A stretch of DNA of 64,000 bases from Symbiodinium natans (GCA_905221605.1 CAJNDS010002403.1:340001-404000), one strand, 5' to 3'; positions 50,095 to 60,759 are shown, counted from the first letter of the stretch. Notes: generated by a model not told the origin, from the sequence alone. Numbers and translations are program-made.

Positions 50095-50200
50095 AACCCC
50101 TAAACCCTAAACCAAACCCGGTTTAGGGTTTAGGGTCTAGGGTCTAGGGTTTAGGGTTTAGGGTTTAGGGTTTAGGCTTTAGGATTTAGGATTTAGGGTC
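50095..50200. repeat. CCCTAAA / TTTAGGG tail-to-tail junction
   Basis: CCCTAAACCCTAAACCAAACC then GGTTTAGGGTTTAGGG with almost no spacer (50115-50121). TTTAGGG continues to 50200. Confidence 0.9.
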
Positions 50201-50303
50201 CCTGAACGTGGTAAATTGGGGAGGGGGGATCTCGATTCTCCATTCCCATACTGAGAACCAGCAAGCTGTTGAGACCCACTTGTTTAGAGTTTAGGGTTTA
50301 GGG

Positions 50304-50428
50304 CTACTTAGAGGTTCATGGTTAGATAAAAGTGGGGTTATAAGTAGGGCAAGTATAGATACATCTTGCTGCAAACTTGAAAGAGGTACTTATATGGCAC
50401 TTGCAACTGCCCATGAACCTTCAAGTAG
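50304..50428. mobile_element. Family A element between telomeric caps
   Basis: CTACTTAGAGGTTCATGGTTAG and ACTGCCCATGAACCTTCAAGTAG. TTTAGGG touches the left end and CCCTAAA the right (50428-50490): a textbook example of the combined terminal repeat. Confidence 0.85.
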
Positions 50429-50626
50429 CCCTAAACCCTAAACCCTAAACCCTAAACCCTAACCCCTAAACCCTAAACCCCAAACCCTGAACCCTGAAGT
50501 AGCATGAGGCCAAAGCTGCGCTGAACGTGGCATCTTTTCTTCTGGGCGGCAAGCTTCCTGAATTAGGGAGATCACACGCACACGAACAAGAACAAGTCGG
50601 AGCTCTAACGGCTTGTTGCCCTAAAC

Positions 50627-50890
50627 CCTAAACCCTAAACCCTAAACCCTAAACCCTAAACCCTAAACCCTAAACCCTAAACCCTAGCCCTAAACCCTAA
50701 ACCCTAAACCCTAAACCCTCAACTCCGCACCTGCAGGATGGGGTGTTCTTGGCGTTCAGGGATACCTCGACGAAGAAAATGAACCGAAGCTGCTCCCAAA
50801 ACCTGCAAAAGTCCGAAGAATATTGGGTTTAGGGTTTAGGGTTTAGGGTTTAGGGTTTAGGGTTTAGGGCTTAGGGTTTCGGGTTGGGGT
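50627..50890. repeat. CCCTAAA block, 105-bp spacer, TTTAGGG block
   Basis: About 13 CCCTAAA at 50627-50720 and eight TTTAGGG at 50825-50890. Confidence 0.95.
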
Positions 50891-51019
50891 TTAGCGGTTC
50901 GGGGTTACAGTAGGGTTTAGGGTTAGGCATAGGGTTTTTAAAAGCTCGGACGATGTCGGACCCACTAGGCTCGCCGAGTTTAGAGTTTAGGGCTAGGAAT
51001 TAACGTTTACCCTCAAACA

Positions 51020-51250
51020 TCCTTAAACCCTAAACCCGAAACCCTAAACCCTAAACCCGAAACCCTCCAAAACCCTGATTACACTCTACCGTGGATCTCC
51101 CCCAATTCACGAAGCCCCCTGTCTCAGGCGAGACGTTGTCAATGCGACTCTTCGGACAGGACTGCCCAGTCATACAAGGACCTTGTTTGCGGTTTCTTGT
51201 TTGAACTAAAGCCGGATTTAGGGTCTAAGGTTTAGGCCCCTAAACCCTAC
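51020..51250. repeat. CCCTAAA/CCCGAAA block; head-to-head words at 51216-51250
   Basis: CCCTAAA with CCCGAAA at 51022-51075. At 51216-51250 GATTTAGGGTCTAAGGTTTAGG meets CCCCTAAACCC. Confidence 0.8.
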
Positions 51251-51529
51251 ATGCTAGAGTGTAGTCTCTAAACCCTAGAAGCCCTAAACATCAGGAACAA
51301 ACACATATCCAAGGAAGGAGTCAACCCTGAACCCCTAAACTCAAATAAACATAAGCCCTGCATATCAAAAAACAACCAAAAGCCCTAAACCCAAAGCCAC
51401 GAGCTACATGTAGAGTTCAGGGTTTAGGGTTCAGGGACTTGGTTCCAAAGTACATCCCCAATGCTTAAACCCAGCAAAGGGCACGGGCAGCTGACGCAAG
51501 AGCCAGTATCCAAAAAGCCATAGGGCATG

Positions 51530-51660
51530 ACGTGGCAAAGGGTCCATGTGCCTTTATAGAGTGTAGAGTCCAAACCCCCTAAATTCTTGCGCTAGTTACA
51601 GATGTAGGCCCTTTGATTTGGGAATACTTCAGAACCCTTTTAAAGCAGGCAAGAAACCCG
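51530..51660. mobile_element. J/K-type element
   Basis: AAAGGGTCCATGTGCC and ACTTCAGAACCCTTTTAAAG are both present about 90 bp apart, suggesting J and K motifs are two parts of one element. Confidence 0.5.
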
Positions 51661-52350
51661 AAACCCTAAACCCTAAACCCTAAACCCTAAACGCCCCTTA
51701 AACCCTTCAGCCCCGGAATCCCTAAACACCGACAAGCGGGACTGGAGCCCTTGAGGTGAGAAGGCACTCAGCTGAACCTTACAGCCTCAACTTTGCATCA
51801 GAGCCCTAAGAAAGAGGTTTAGGGTTTAGGGTTTAGGGTTTAGGGGTTTAGGATTCAGGGTTCAGGGTTTAGGGTTCAGGGTTTAGGAGGTGTCTTGGGG
51901 TTCTGGGTTTTGGAATTTTGGAGTTTGGATTTTAGGGCTCCGCCTTGAACCCTATAACCCTAACACCTAGAGCTCAGGCCTAGGGAGTCTAGGGCTTCAG
52001 GCATTACATTGCAATTTGACACTAGCTTGCTCTCAGGGGAAAGGCCGAGGTTTTAGGGACTGGGGTTTCGGGTTTGGACCTTTAGGGTTTGCGGTTTAGG
52101 GTTTAGGGTTTGGGGTTTGGGGTTTGGGGTTTAGGGTTTCGGGTTTAGGGATTAGAGTTTTGGGCAGTTTTGGGTTGGCGGGCTCCAAAGAAGTATCAGA
52201 GCCCCAGCAGCCCGGAACAAGGAACGGTTCCTTTCTCTAGGTATAGAGAACCCTAAACTCCCAACCCTAGTAACCCTGCCCCGGTTTAGGGTTTATAGTG
52301 TTTAGGGTTTAGGGTTTAGGATTTAGGGTTTCGGGTTTAGTGACCTAGCC
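51660..52350. repeat. CCCTAAA then three TTTAGGG blocks
   Basis: CCCTAAA 51663-51692. TTTAGGG and TTCAGGG at 51820-51890, 52080-52160 (with TTTGGGG) and 52275-52345. Unique spacers lie between. Confidence 0.88.
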
Positions 52351-53465
52351 CAACCCTAAACCCCTAAACGCACCCTCTGATTTGGAAGAGCCCCCCATCT
52401 GGGAGTAAGCGCTGGGGGATTACGGCCTAGGCTTTGCAACGGGGCAGTTCTGGCTGGAGCTATGAGCGGGGCAACTCTGCCCTAAACTTAGGCCCTAAAC
52501 CCTAAACCCTAAACCAAGGGTGTGGCTTTAGGGATTAGGGGGTATTTGGGGCACTTTGGCCTCACAGACATGCATCAGCTAGCTGCTTTAAACGTGAAAC
52601 CCAAAACTACCCACGAACCTTCAAGGGTTTAGGGTTTAGGGTTTTCCCCAAGACACTTGCTGTCAACAATGGTATCGTTCGCACAGCCGAGCCCTTGAAG
52701 TTTTAGGTCTAGGGTTTGGGGTTTACGGTTTCGGGTTCAGTACGGCTCTCTTGTGCTAGGAGGGGAAGCAGGCGCCTTTTCTTGGGCTTACCTCGGTGTA
52801 GAAGGGATCCTAGCCTGAAACACAGGTAGACCTGGGCGTCGAGCTTAGGGCTCACTAGGGCATTCAGCAAGGTCAACTCTTACCCAAGGGCACTGCGCCA
52901 TGCAGAATCCAAACATGTCGGCACCATCGGTGGACATGAGCGAGGCACTGGAACTGAACCATACAGCAGAAGGTCCAAGGATTTGCCCACACGAAAACAG
53001 CTACAAAAGCTCCGAGGCTGTCTAGCTTAGTAGATCTTAAGATTAGCAAGCAAAGCGCCGCAAGCACCTCTTCTAGCAGAACTGCATAGAGGTTGCCAGG
53101 CCTAAAATGCAAACAAGCAGGAAAAGTCTTGCCTCATTACTCCCGAGTATCCACAGACGAAAGCATCCCTGAACGCCAAACCCTACTCCCCAACAGTGTA
53201 GCACCATGCAGCCCGAAACCCTTCAACCCCGCACTCCTGTAGACCCGAAAAAGAACCCTAAATCATAAACCAGGTCCTCAATTAAGTTTACATGTTAGAC
53301 ACCCTCCGTCATCCCTCAAGCATTCCTGAGCCCCACCCCGTTCTAGTTGGAGGGGGAAAAGACTTCGCCAAGGGAATGCGGCAGAGTCTGAGGGGCCCTT
53401 CCCTTTTCACCCTAAACACTACCGGGAATCGGGTGTAGGATCAGGGCTTGGGGTTTAAGGTGCAG
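52350..53465. other. 1.1-kb stretch poor in telomeric units
   Basis: Only small CCCTAAA/TTTAGGG words at 52495-52515 and 52625-52650, and a lone family A right arm at 52606-52626 (CTACCCACGAACCTTCAAGG). The minus strand is open at 52873-53112 without an ATG. Nothing recognised. Confidence 0.4.
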
Positions 53466-53470
53466 GGTTG

Positions 53471-53567
53471 TGATGTTCCCCCTTATACTAACAGTCCTGA
53501 ATAGGGATTATAGTACCGCCTATTATGATCCCTATTAAGGACTGTCAGTATAAGGGAGAACATCCCA
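53471..53567. mobile_element. Family G element, near-complete hairpin, 97 bp
   Basis: GATGTTCCCCCTTATACTAA at the left, TCAGTATAAGGGAGAACATC at the right. The arms are inverse over about 40 bp with a few mismatches. The best G copy. Confidence 0.88.
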
Positions 53568-53739
53568 AGTTTCGGGTTTAGGGTTCGGGCTTAAGGCGTT
53601 ATAGGACCTGCGGCTTCTCTTTGTGGAGTTTAGGAGTTTGGGGTTTAGGGTTTAGGGTCCAGGGCATCCCTCATGCTGCCGCCCTCCAAAACTCGCTGGC
53701 CCAGGCATCTTTGAGTTGCCGCCTCAGTGCCCCTTCCTT

Positions 53740-53906
53740 TCAGGGTTTAGGGTTCAGGGCTTAGGTTTTCGGGTTTAGGGCCAGTTTAGGGTTTAGGGTT
53801 TAGGGTAAGTGGGGTTAGAAGAAAGGTACACCATATTTTTAAATGGTTCTGACCTTATTAGGGTACAAATAACACTACTTATAACGACCCAAGGAGGTTC
53901 AAGTAG
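53740..53906. mobile_element. TTTAGGG block and worn family A copy
   Basis: TTTAGGG at 53740-53808. An A-like core follows and ends with ACGACCCAAGGAGGTTCAAGTAG directly before CCCTAAA. The left A end is unrecognisable. Confidence 0.5.
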
Positions 53907-54064
53907 CCCTAAACCCTTAAACCTTTACGACCTGACCCTGCGAAAGTTCCAAGCAACCCTAAACCCTAAGCGTATTCAGCTTTCTTCAGGCCACATGGGA
54001 GTTTGCAAAAACACGGGACACCTAGTACGCATACAACCCCCCAAAATAAACGGATCCTGTAGAG

Positions 54065-54220
54065 CCCAAACCCCAAACCCTAAACCCTGAACCCCAAATC
54101 CTAAAGCCCAAACCCTAAACCCCAAACCCCAAACCCGAAACCCCAAACCCTAAACCCTAAACCCCGAACCCTAAACCCGAAACCCTAAACCCCAAACCCT
54201 AAACCCCAAACCCTTAACCC
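54065..54220 (-). repeat. CCCCAAA/CCCTAAA/CCCGAAA mixed array
   Basis: About 22 heptamers, alternating three variants in no simple order. Confidence 0.94.
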
Positions 54221-54326
54221 TACTGCGACATACTCTGAACCTGTCAGCGGAAGGCAGAAGTCTTTCCAAAATCTGCGAATTCGGTGGTCAGGCCCAAGTC
54301 CGAGGCTTTCGGGGCTTCTTGAGGGC

Positions 54327-54850
54327 GGTTTAGGGTTTAGGGTTTGGGGTTTAGGGTTTAGGGCTTTAGGGTTTAGGCTGGCTTTTTTGCCTAGGGCTCA
54401 TCTCAGAGCACCTTAAATAAGATTATCTCAAGTCAGAATTGCAGTTACCCTCGTTACAACTCCCCATGAACCTTTCAAGTAGGCGTTCGGGGCTGTCAAG
54501 GCTTGTAGGGTTTAGGGGTTAAGGGCTTTTAGAAGGGTCTTTAGGGTTTTTACGGCTTCTCTTAACCTGAGCATGGTCAGTATGAAATACCCCACGGTCA
54601 TTAGACCCGTGTGGTATACAAACCCTATAGACGCTCAATCCTAAACCCTAAACCCTAAACCCCAAACCCTAAAACCCTGAACCCTAAACTCCAGAATGCC
54701 CGTGACTATTCGGCTGCCACGGCCGCTGCTGGAGACAGGGGGAAAAAGCAACTTTGCACCGCAAGGCTGCAGTAGCCTGAGGAAAGCCTCCGGTTTAGGG
54801 TTTAGGGTTCAGGGTTTAATTGCGGTTTAGGGTTTAGGGTTCAAGGACTA
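54327..54850. repeat. TTTAGGG, CCCTAAA, TTTAGGG blocks
   Basis: TTTAGGG 54327-54380, family A right arm near 54463-54483, CCCTAAA 54640-54690, GC-rich spacer, TTTAGGG 54792-54850. Confidence 0.88.
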
Positions 54851-54863
54851 GAAGGGTCTAAGT

Positions 54864-54990
54864 TTACTTGAGGCTTCATGGGTGGTATTGCAAAGTAGGA
54901 TCATAGGGTATATACCCCTCAAGAAGGTTATTCTCACATGTACCCTATACTTGGAACCCTGTCTATGGCTGCTGCTATGAATCTCGAAGA
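54864..54990. mobile_element. Family A element, worn right end
   Basis: TTACTTGAGGCTTCATGGGTGG and CTGCTATGAATCTCGAAGAAGG. Confidence 0.6.
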
Positions 54991-55024
54991 AGGTCTGGTG
55001 TCAAGGTGTCGGCTTTGAAGCGTG

Positions 55025-55365
55025 CTAGGGTTGAGGGTCTAGGGTTTAGGGTTTAGGGTTTCGGATTTAGGGCGGCTCTGACGCAAAACAGCAGGCACTC
55101 CTCTGCCAGCCATCATGCACATCATATTGTCTCTATCTCTAGGGCTACATTCGAAACCCAGGTCATGCGGCCATAGGGCCATATGGCCTAGGTGTTTGTG
55201 GACGCCTTTCATGCTGTCAAATTCTTCATGGGATCCTGAGCAACCCCCAGCATGAAACAACCCAAAACAAAGACCTATGACAGGCCCATATACCTAAAGA
55301 CGAAAACCCGAAAACACCCTAAACCCTAAACCCTAAACCCTAACCCCTATACCCCTAAACCCTAC
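55025..55365. other. TTTAGGG block, 240-bp spacer, CCCTAAA block
   Basis: TTTAGGG at 55025-55075 and CCCTAAA at 55315-55365. The spacer has a minus-strand open frame of 73 codons including HKHLGHMALWPHDLGFECSP. No family recognised. Confidence 0.4.
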
Positions 55366-55519
55366 TGCAGGATCCCATGAATTCTTGGTCGCAGCATGCA
55401 CCAAGCAGTGTCTGAGCCCCGGAAGTGTCCCCAAGCTGTACCCTTCAAGTGGGCCGGGCCTTTTGAGCGGGCCCTAAAACCCTAAACCCTAGAACCTACA
55501 CCACTATAACCCAAAACAC

Positions 55520-55590
55520 CCTAGCCCTAAACCCTAAACCCTAAACCCTAAACCCTAAACCCTAAACCCTAAACCCTAAACCCTAAACCC
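55520..55590 (-). repeat. CCCTAAA block, about 9 units
   Basis: Perfect array, left cap of a short spacer. Confidence 0.96.
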
Positions 55591-55644
55591 TGCACATCCG
55601 AGGTCCTCCTACCAGGCATCACGGTGTGGCAGGGCAGGATAAGG

Positions 55645-56040
55645 GTTTGGGTTTAGGGTTTAGGGTTTAGGGTTTAGGGTTTAGGGTTTAGGGTTTAGGG
55701 TTTAGGGTTTAGGGTTTAGGGTTTAGGGTTTAGGGTTTAGGGTTTAGGGTTTAGGTGTCTGGCACACTGGCCTCACCAGTGCTTTAACTTCTGTCGTTAG
55801 TAGGGTTTAGGGTTTAGGGTTTAGGGTTTAGGGTTTAGGGTTTAGGGTTTAGGGTTTAGGGTTTAGGGTTTAGGGTTTAGGGTTCCCTATGTTAGGGCAC
55901 CGGCCCCTCGAAACTCAGGCACATGTGGAAGAGGGCTTCGGGCGGGCGAAAGTTGTGGATCTCCAGCCTCGGTTCTTGGTCTTTCGGGTTTAGGGTTTAG
56001 GGTTTAGGGTTTAGGGTTTAGGGTTTAGGGTTTAGGGTTG
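55645..56040 (+). repeat. Three TTTAGGG arrays in one orientation
   Basis: 55645-55756 (about 16 units), 55802-55884 (about 12) and 55985-56040 (about 8), all near perfect, split by 46-bp and 100-bp unique spacers. The third ends in GGGATGCTCCCCCTT, a family G left end. Confidence 0.97.
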
Positions 56041-56640
56041 GGATGCTCCCCCTTCTACATTTTAGGCCAGGGGGCTTTAGACCCTAAACCCTCCCCTGAT
56101 ATTAGAACACCCCGAATACTCAACCCCCCTGACCCCAAAACCCGATCCCGTACCCGCCCCTATTAAAACCTCTAAGAGGGGGGGAGTCACTAGTTCATGG
56201 TTGGGAGAATATAAAAAATTTAAACGTGTATTCCTTATTGGGTTTAAGTACCCTTAAAAATGTAAAATGTTACCCAACTATGACAAAGGTTAGGGGGGGT
56301 CGGAAGCCTGAAGCGGGACACCTGAACCCTGACTCTGAAAGCCCCAAACCCTCAAGACTCAAGTTCCTCTCAGTCTCTGGGCTTAGGGTCTCCCAGCAAG
56401 CTACAATGAGGACGGGCTTTTTGTTCGGACATTCGATAAGATCCCCCCCCCCCCCCCCCCAATACTAAAAAACCCTGTGGGGTTTTGGGGTGTCTTGATA
56501 CGACGGGGGGGGGGGGGGGGACTTCAATATTAGGGGGAAGGGATTAAACCCCAAACCCTACCCCCGTAAACCCCTAACCCCTAACCCCTACACCCTAACC
56601 CTAAATCCTAAACCCTAAACCATAGGGGGTTCAAGGGAGG
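56040..56640. other. Spacer with C18/G16 pair
   Basis: C18 (56443-56460) and G16 (56505-56520) face each other across 44 bp, with AATACTA and TTCAATATTAGG beyond. CCCTAAC/CCCCTAA variants lie at 56565-56625. Confidence 0.6.
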
Positions 56641-56723
56641 CTAAGGGTTTGGGGTCGCCCGGGCCCCCCAGCAACTTGAGCAAGAACTCTCTCCGGGTGA
56701 AAGCCTCCGGCCTGGCCAAGGTC

Positions 56724-56815
56724 GAGGGTTCAGGGTTCAGGGTTCAGGGTTCAGGGTTCAGGGTTCAGGGTTCACGGTTCAGGGTTCAGGTTTCAGGGTT
56801 TACGGTTCAGGGTTA
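56724..56815 (+). repeat. TTCAGGG array
   Basis: About 12 units, nearly all TTCAGGG, with few TTTAGGG. A family E left end (CGTTGGTTAGTAGGGAAATA) follows at 56815. Confidence 0.95.
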
Positions 56816-56869
56816 CGTTGGTTAGTAGGGAAATAGGGGAATAAGGCGAATAAGGGGGGTTGGGGGGCT

Positions 56870-57430
56870 TAGGGAGGTTTGGGAGAGCTCAGGGCCAAGC
56901 CCAAATCCCATGCAGAGTGACCTCTATACCCTCAAAATAGCCCTCTGCACATTTTTACATTTTAGGATAAATAGCTATAATAGGAACCCAGAACCAAAAA
57001 ACATATTAACGTATAGTACTCCTGAAGAGGAACATTGCCTGTACATGAGGTACCATTTTGGCAGAGCTTAAAACCCTTGTTAAGGTAGAGGCCACTCTGT
57101 GAAAGCTGCGCACCTTGACCTTACAAAACCTAGAACCCAACCTCCTGTTTAAACACTGAGCTAAACCCTAATTAAGACCACAAAATCTGAAAAAACCTAA
57201 ACCGAAAGCCCTAAGAAAATGACCTAGAAACAAAACTCTAAAAACCACAATAAACCCGAAGCCCTTAAACACAAAGCCTTAAACCCAAGGCGCTAAACCC
57301 AAAGCCCTAAAAACAGCGCCCCCAAAACCAAAACCCTCAAACCAAAGCCATAAAATTAAAGCCCCAAACCCGAAGTGCAAAGGTTTAGGAGACTTGGGGC
57401 CTGTGAGGTTTAGGGTCCTAAACCTTATTA
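56870..57430. other. A-rich spacer with CCCTAAA-like decay
   Basis: 57120-57370 is full of AACCC, AAAGCC and CCTAAA words (for example AAGCCCTTAAACACAAAGCC), which reads as an old CCCTAAA array much mutated. Confidence 0.5.
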
Positions 57431-57434
57431 AACT

Positions 57435-57520
57435 TTAACCCTAAACCCTAAACCTGTTCTGGTTTAGGGTTTAGGGTTGTGGTTTAGGGTATAGAGTTTA
57501 GCATTTAGGGTTTAGGGGGC
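57435..57520. repeat. CCCTAAA to TTTAGGG, 10-bp gap
   Basis: ACCCTAAACCCTAAACC, TGTTCT, GGTTTAGGGTTTAGGG. Tail-to-tail arrangement. Confidence 0.85.
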
Positions 57521-58044
57521 GCGGAGTCAAACCAGCAAAGCCCCAATATTTGCATTGCTTTTGGACCTCCCAGCACCCCCAATCTCTGTGAATTCCGTGC
57601 AAAGGCCGAAAATATCCCCCTGAGAAAGCAAACTCCTAAATTCCTAAACCCCAAAACGCAGACCTAAAAACCCGAAACCCTAGACCCCTCCAAACCCAAA
57701 AACAACCCTCAAAACCCTGAGCCTACCCACCCCTGCTCCCAACCACAACAAAACAACCGCGTTTGCGCTCAATCCCCTTGCCGCCCCTCCCCCGACTGCC
57801 CCCCAGCCAACCCTAAACACCAAACCCAAAACCCAAATTCTGAAACCCCCGAATGACCCCCAAGCACTTTCCGCACCCCAGGGCCTTTTCTGTTCTGTGT
57901 CGGGCGGGCCCCCAGGCACAACAAGCTCACACCTCGGAAGGGGCTACGTGCGGGTTGTTCGGGCTTGGGGTCGAGGGTTTAGGGTTGAGGGCTTAGGGTC
58001 TAGGGGCTTCAGGGGGTGGCCCGTCTAGTTCGGGTAGTAGATGC

Positions 58045-58120
58045 CTAAACCCTAAACCCTATACACCCTAAACCCTAAACCCTAAACCCTAGCCCTAAAC
58101 CCTAAACCCTAAACCCTCTA
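58045..58120 (-). repeat. CCCTAAA block
   Basis: About ten units with small interruptions. Confidence 0.94.
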
Positions 58121-58129
58121 GGCTCCAGT

Positions 58130-58715
58130 ATGAGGGGACTCTTAAGTTGGTGCTGGAAGGCTGCAAGTTTGAGGTGGTGGAGGCGTTAAATGGGTTTATA
58201 TACCTAGAGTATCCTTTGCCCCCTTAAAAAAGAGAAATGCTCCTTAATTCTTGGGTCCGTTTCTTAGGTACATGGCTTCGCTATGCAGGGGTTCAGGGCT
58301 TGTGGGTGTTCAGGGCTTAAGGGCCTGAGAAGTTTAGTGCTTATTCAGGCGTTGCGGACTTATTTGAGGGTTTTGGGTTTCGGGTCAAGCCTCGGGGAAC
58401 AGGGCATTTTTTGTTTTTGTTTTTTGGGGGGGTCTTTGGTTTCAGGGCTTTCGTGGAGCTTGTTGAGGGGTCTGGGGGTTGTGAAGCTTCCCAGCAACCG
58501 GGGTGTGGTTTAGGGCTCTCCTAAATATCCCTAGACCGTAGAAGTCGAGAGGTCAGGTGTGTTCTGCAAAACCGGAGCTCAACCAAAAACCGGAAAAAAT
58601 CTGCCTGGCTGCTGAAGCGGTATGTTTACTAGTATCCCAAAAGGACACACTCAGCAATGCTTATAATAATGAAGATCCTGCCTCAGATCGCGCAATCTTC
58701 GCATCCAACAAACAA
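58130..58715. other. Unique spacer, G/T-rich
   Basis: A plus-strand frame at 58283-58513 is glycine/leucine-rich with no recognised domain and derives partly from TTCAGGG-like words. Probably non-coding. Confidence 0.35.
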
Positions 58716-58717
58716 CT

Positions 58718-58863
58718 ATAGGGTCCTAAGGGAGGGGGAGGTTCAAGAGGGTATGCAACCCAAGGTTCCCGAATACCCACTACTCCCTAAAGTTCCCTGA
58801 GCTTCCCTGAGGTTCCCTAGGTACCTTCCCCCCGCATGAACCCCCCTCCTTAAGGACCCTATA
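58718..58863. mobile_element. Family M element, 146 bp
   Basis: TATAGGGTCCTAAGGGAGGG at the left and CCCTCCTTAAGGACCCTATA at the right, an almost perfect 20-bp inverse, then GAGGTTCAAG / GCATGAACCC. Inside, CTTCCCTGAGGTTCCCTAGG. Confidence 0.85.
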
Positions 58864-59284
58864 TGTTAAACGTGGCAGCGTCGAGAACCACAGGGGTGTC
58901 GACATATGTACTGAATAGCATCAGGTTTTCAAGTTCAGGGTTTAGAATGCTTAGGGTTTAGGGTTTGAGGGTTTGTTCTCAGGGATTAGGGAGGAGGGTT
59001 TAGGTTTATACTGCAAGTGACATCGAGCGAGCGCATCACGTTGAAGTAAGGATGCACCAAAGTTGGGTAAGCTCAACCAAGCGACGACAATGTAACCACC
59101 AATATACCCCTAAGGACAAAGTTCTAGAGAAGGATCCCAGAAAACCACAATACCCTGAACCTTAAACCCTGAACCCTGAACCCTAAATCCTAAAGCCTCC
59201 ACCCTAAACCCCCCCCAGCTTGGTAGTCGGCAGGAAGGCACCCACCTCCAAGCGCAGGAGACCTCGACCATTCGAAAGGCAGGT

Positions 59285-59330
59285 TTGGGGTTTCGGGTTT
59301 CGGGTTAGGATTTCGGGTTTCGGGTTTTGG
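59285..59330 (+). repeat. TTTCGGG variant block
   Basis: GGGTTTCGGGTTTCGGGTTA and further TTTCGGG units. Confidence 0.9.
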
Positions 59331-59492
59331 CAAAACACCCAAAGAACAGTTTTGTGCTGAGGGCGTGGGGTGCAGGGTTTAGGGTTAGGGTTTCGGGTTT
59401 ACGGGTACCCCGACCTCCCACCTTTATTGGCACCTGCATCGCTTAGGCTTTAAGGGTTCAGGGCTAGGGCTGAGGGCTTGGGGGAATTCTGG

Positions 59493-59575
59493 CCATCAAC
59501 ATCACCGTCAGCACCATCACCATCAAGACCCGCACCATCATCACCATCAGCATCACCAACATCACCAAGCTCACC
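59493..59575 (+). repeat. ATC/CAC trinucleotide-rich tract
   Basis: CATCACC and CACCATC words repeat about 12 times, imperfectly. Confidence 0.88.
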
Positions 59576-59847
59576 CCAGAACTGCCAGCAAAAGGCGGCA
59601 GCAAAACAGAGCCTCCCGAACTGGGAAGGCAGGAAGGGTTTAGGGGTTTAGGGTTTAGGGTTTAGGGATTAACAAATATGTTGGGGAATATATTCAGGTA
59701 AGATGCCAATTCGGGGAAATGCCCATACATGGAGGGGTATACAGATTTGCACATGCCGCGACCAACGTCGACACCAATACCCAAAGCGCACACAGCACAG
59801 CTGCTGAAGCCCAACCTCTCCCAGCAGCCCTACCTCCCCCTCCCCTG

Positions 59848-59905
59848 AATCCTACTTGGAGGTCGAGTAACCATACTCTAATAAGGGTGCCAAGCCTGCA
59901 CTGCT
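59848..59905. mobile_element. A/B chimeric fragment
   Basis: CTACTTGGAGGTCGAGTAAC starts as family A and continues AACCATACTCTAATAAGGGTGCC as family B. Confidence 0.5.
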
Positions 59906-59999
59906 GTATCCTGATTAGTGCGGTCCCCCGGAATTCCAAAAAAACACAACCGGGGAAATTACCCAGCGAGATCAATTGACTTCGTCCGGAATTGAGAAA

Positions 60000-60240
60000 A
60001 TCTGGCGATGCGAAATTTGTGCAAGGAAGCCTTCTGATTCCTTCTGAGTTCCTTTTGACAACATCACCACCAAATTCCGTCCCCTCCCCCCCAAAAAAAT
60101 AAAAAAAACCCTAAAACACCCACACGTGCAGTCTCCCTGGAGGAGGGGGGAGGGGGCCACGGAAATCATCATCCAACAGTACCAACAACAGCAGCCAAGC
60201 CGTGCTAAGGATATGGCAAAAGCAAGATGGCCCAAACCTT
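60000..60240. other. Unique spacer
   Basis: Minus-strand frame 59972-60235 is open without ATG. Contains C- and A-runs at 60085-60107. Nothing recognised. Confidence 0.3.
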
Positions 60241-60244
60241 AAAC

Positions 60245-60355
60245 CCGGCTTAAGGGCTTAGTGTTTAGGATTTGGGTTAAGGGATTAGGGATTAGGGTTT
60301 AGGGTTTAGGATTTGGGGTTTAAGGTATAGTGTTTAGGCTTTAGGGTTTAGTGTG
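60245..60355 (+). repeat. Degenerate TTTAGGG block
   Basis: Many one-base variants (GTTTAGGATT, TTTAGTG), an old array. Confidence 0.85.
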
Positions 60356-60623
60356 GGACAACTTGGTGGACACACGTGCTCCGGAGAAGTGCGGAAAGCT
60401 TTGGGTCTAACAAGGGGGCCAAACTCATTCCGGTTTCGGCCTGGGGGTTAAGGGTTCAGGTCGGGTGTAGGGTAGAATGGGTATTTGGGGTTTTGGGGTC
60501 GTTTGTACTGTGCTTTCATCGGGATCACAAGGGGAGAATATTGGGAGTTTTTTCAGTCTCCTGCAGCTTAAGTTCAAGGGCACCTGCTTTGGTGTACGAG
60601 TAGCATACTATAACCCCCCTATA

Positions 60624-60756
60624 GCTACGTGAAGCTTCATGGGTAGAGAGAGTGCCTCTTTCTGAGAAGCTATTGGTAGGGTGATAAGTAACCAGATGTA
60701 AAAATAATTAAACTACTTGTAACCCCACTTCTCGCTACCCATGAACCTTCAAGTAA
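60624..60756. mobile_element. Family A element
   Basis: GCTACGTGAAGCTTCATGGGTAG and GCTACCCATGAACCTTCAAGTA. Inner TTGTAACCCCACTTCTC. Confidence 0.8.
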
Positions 60757-60759
60757 CCC

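Noticed and set aside
59493-59575. Histidine-rich coding repeat
   Set aside because: Imperfect CATCAC microsatellite without an open frame of useful length around it.
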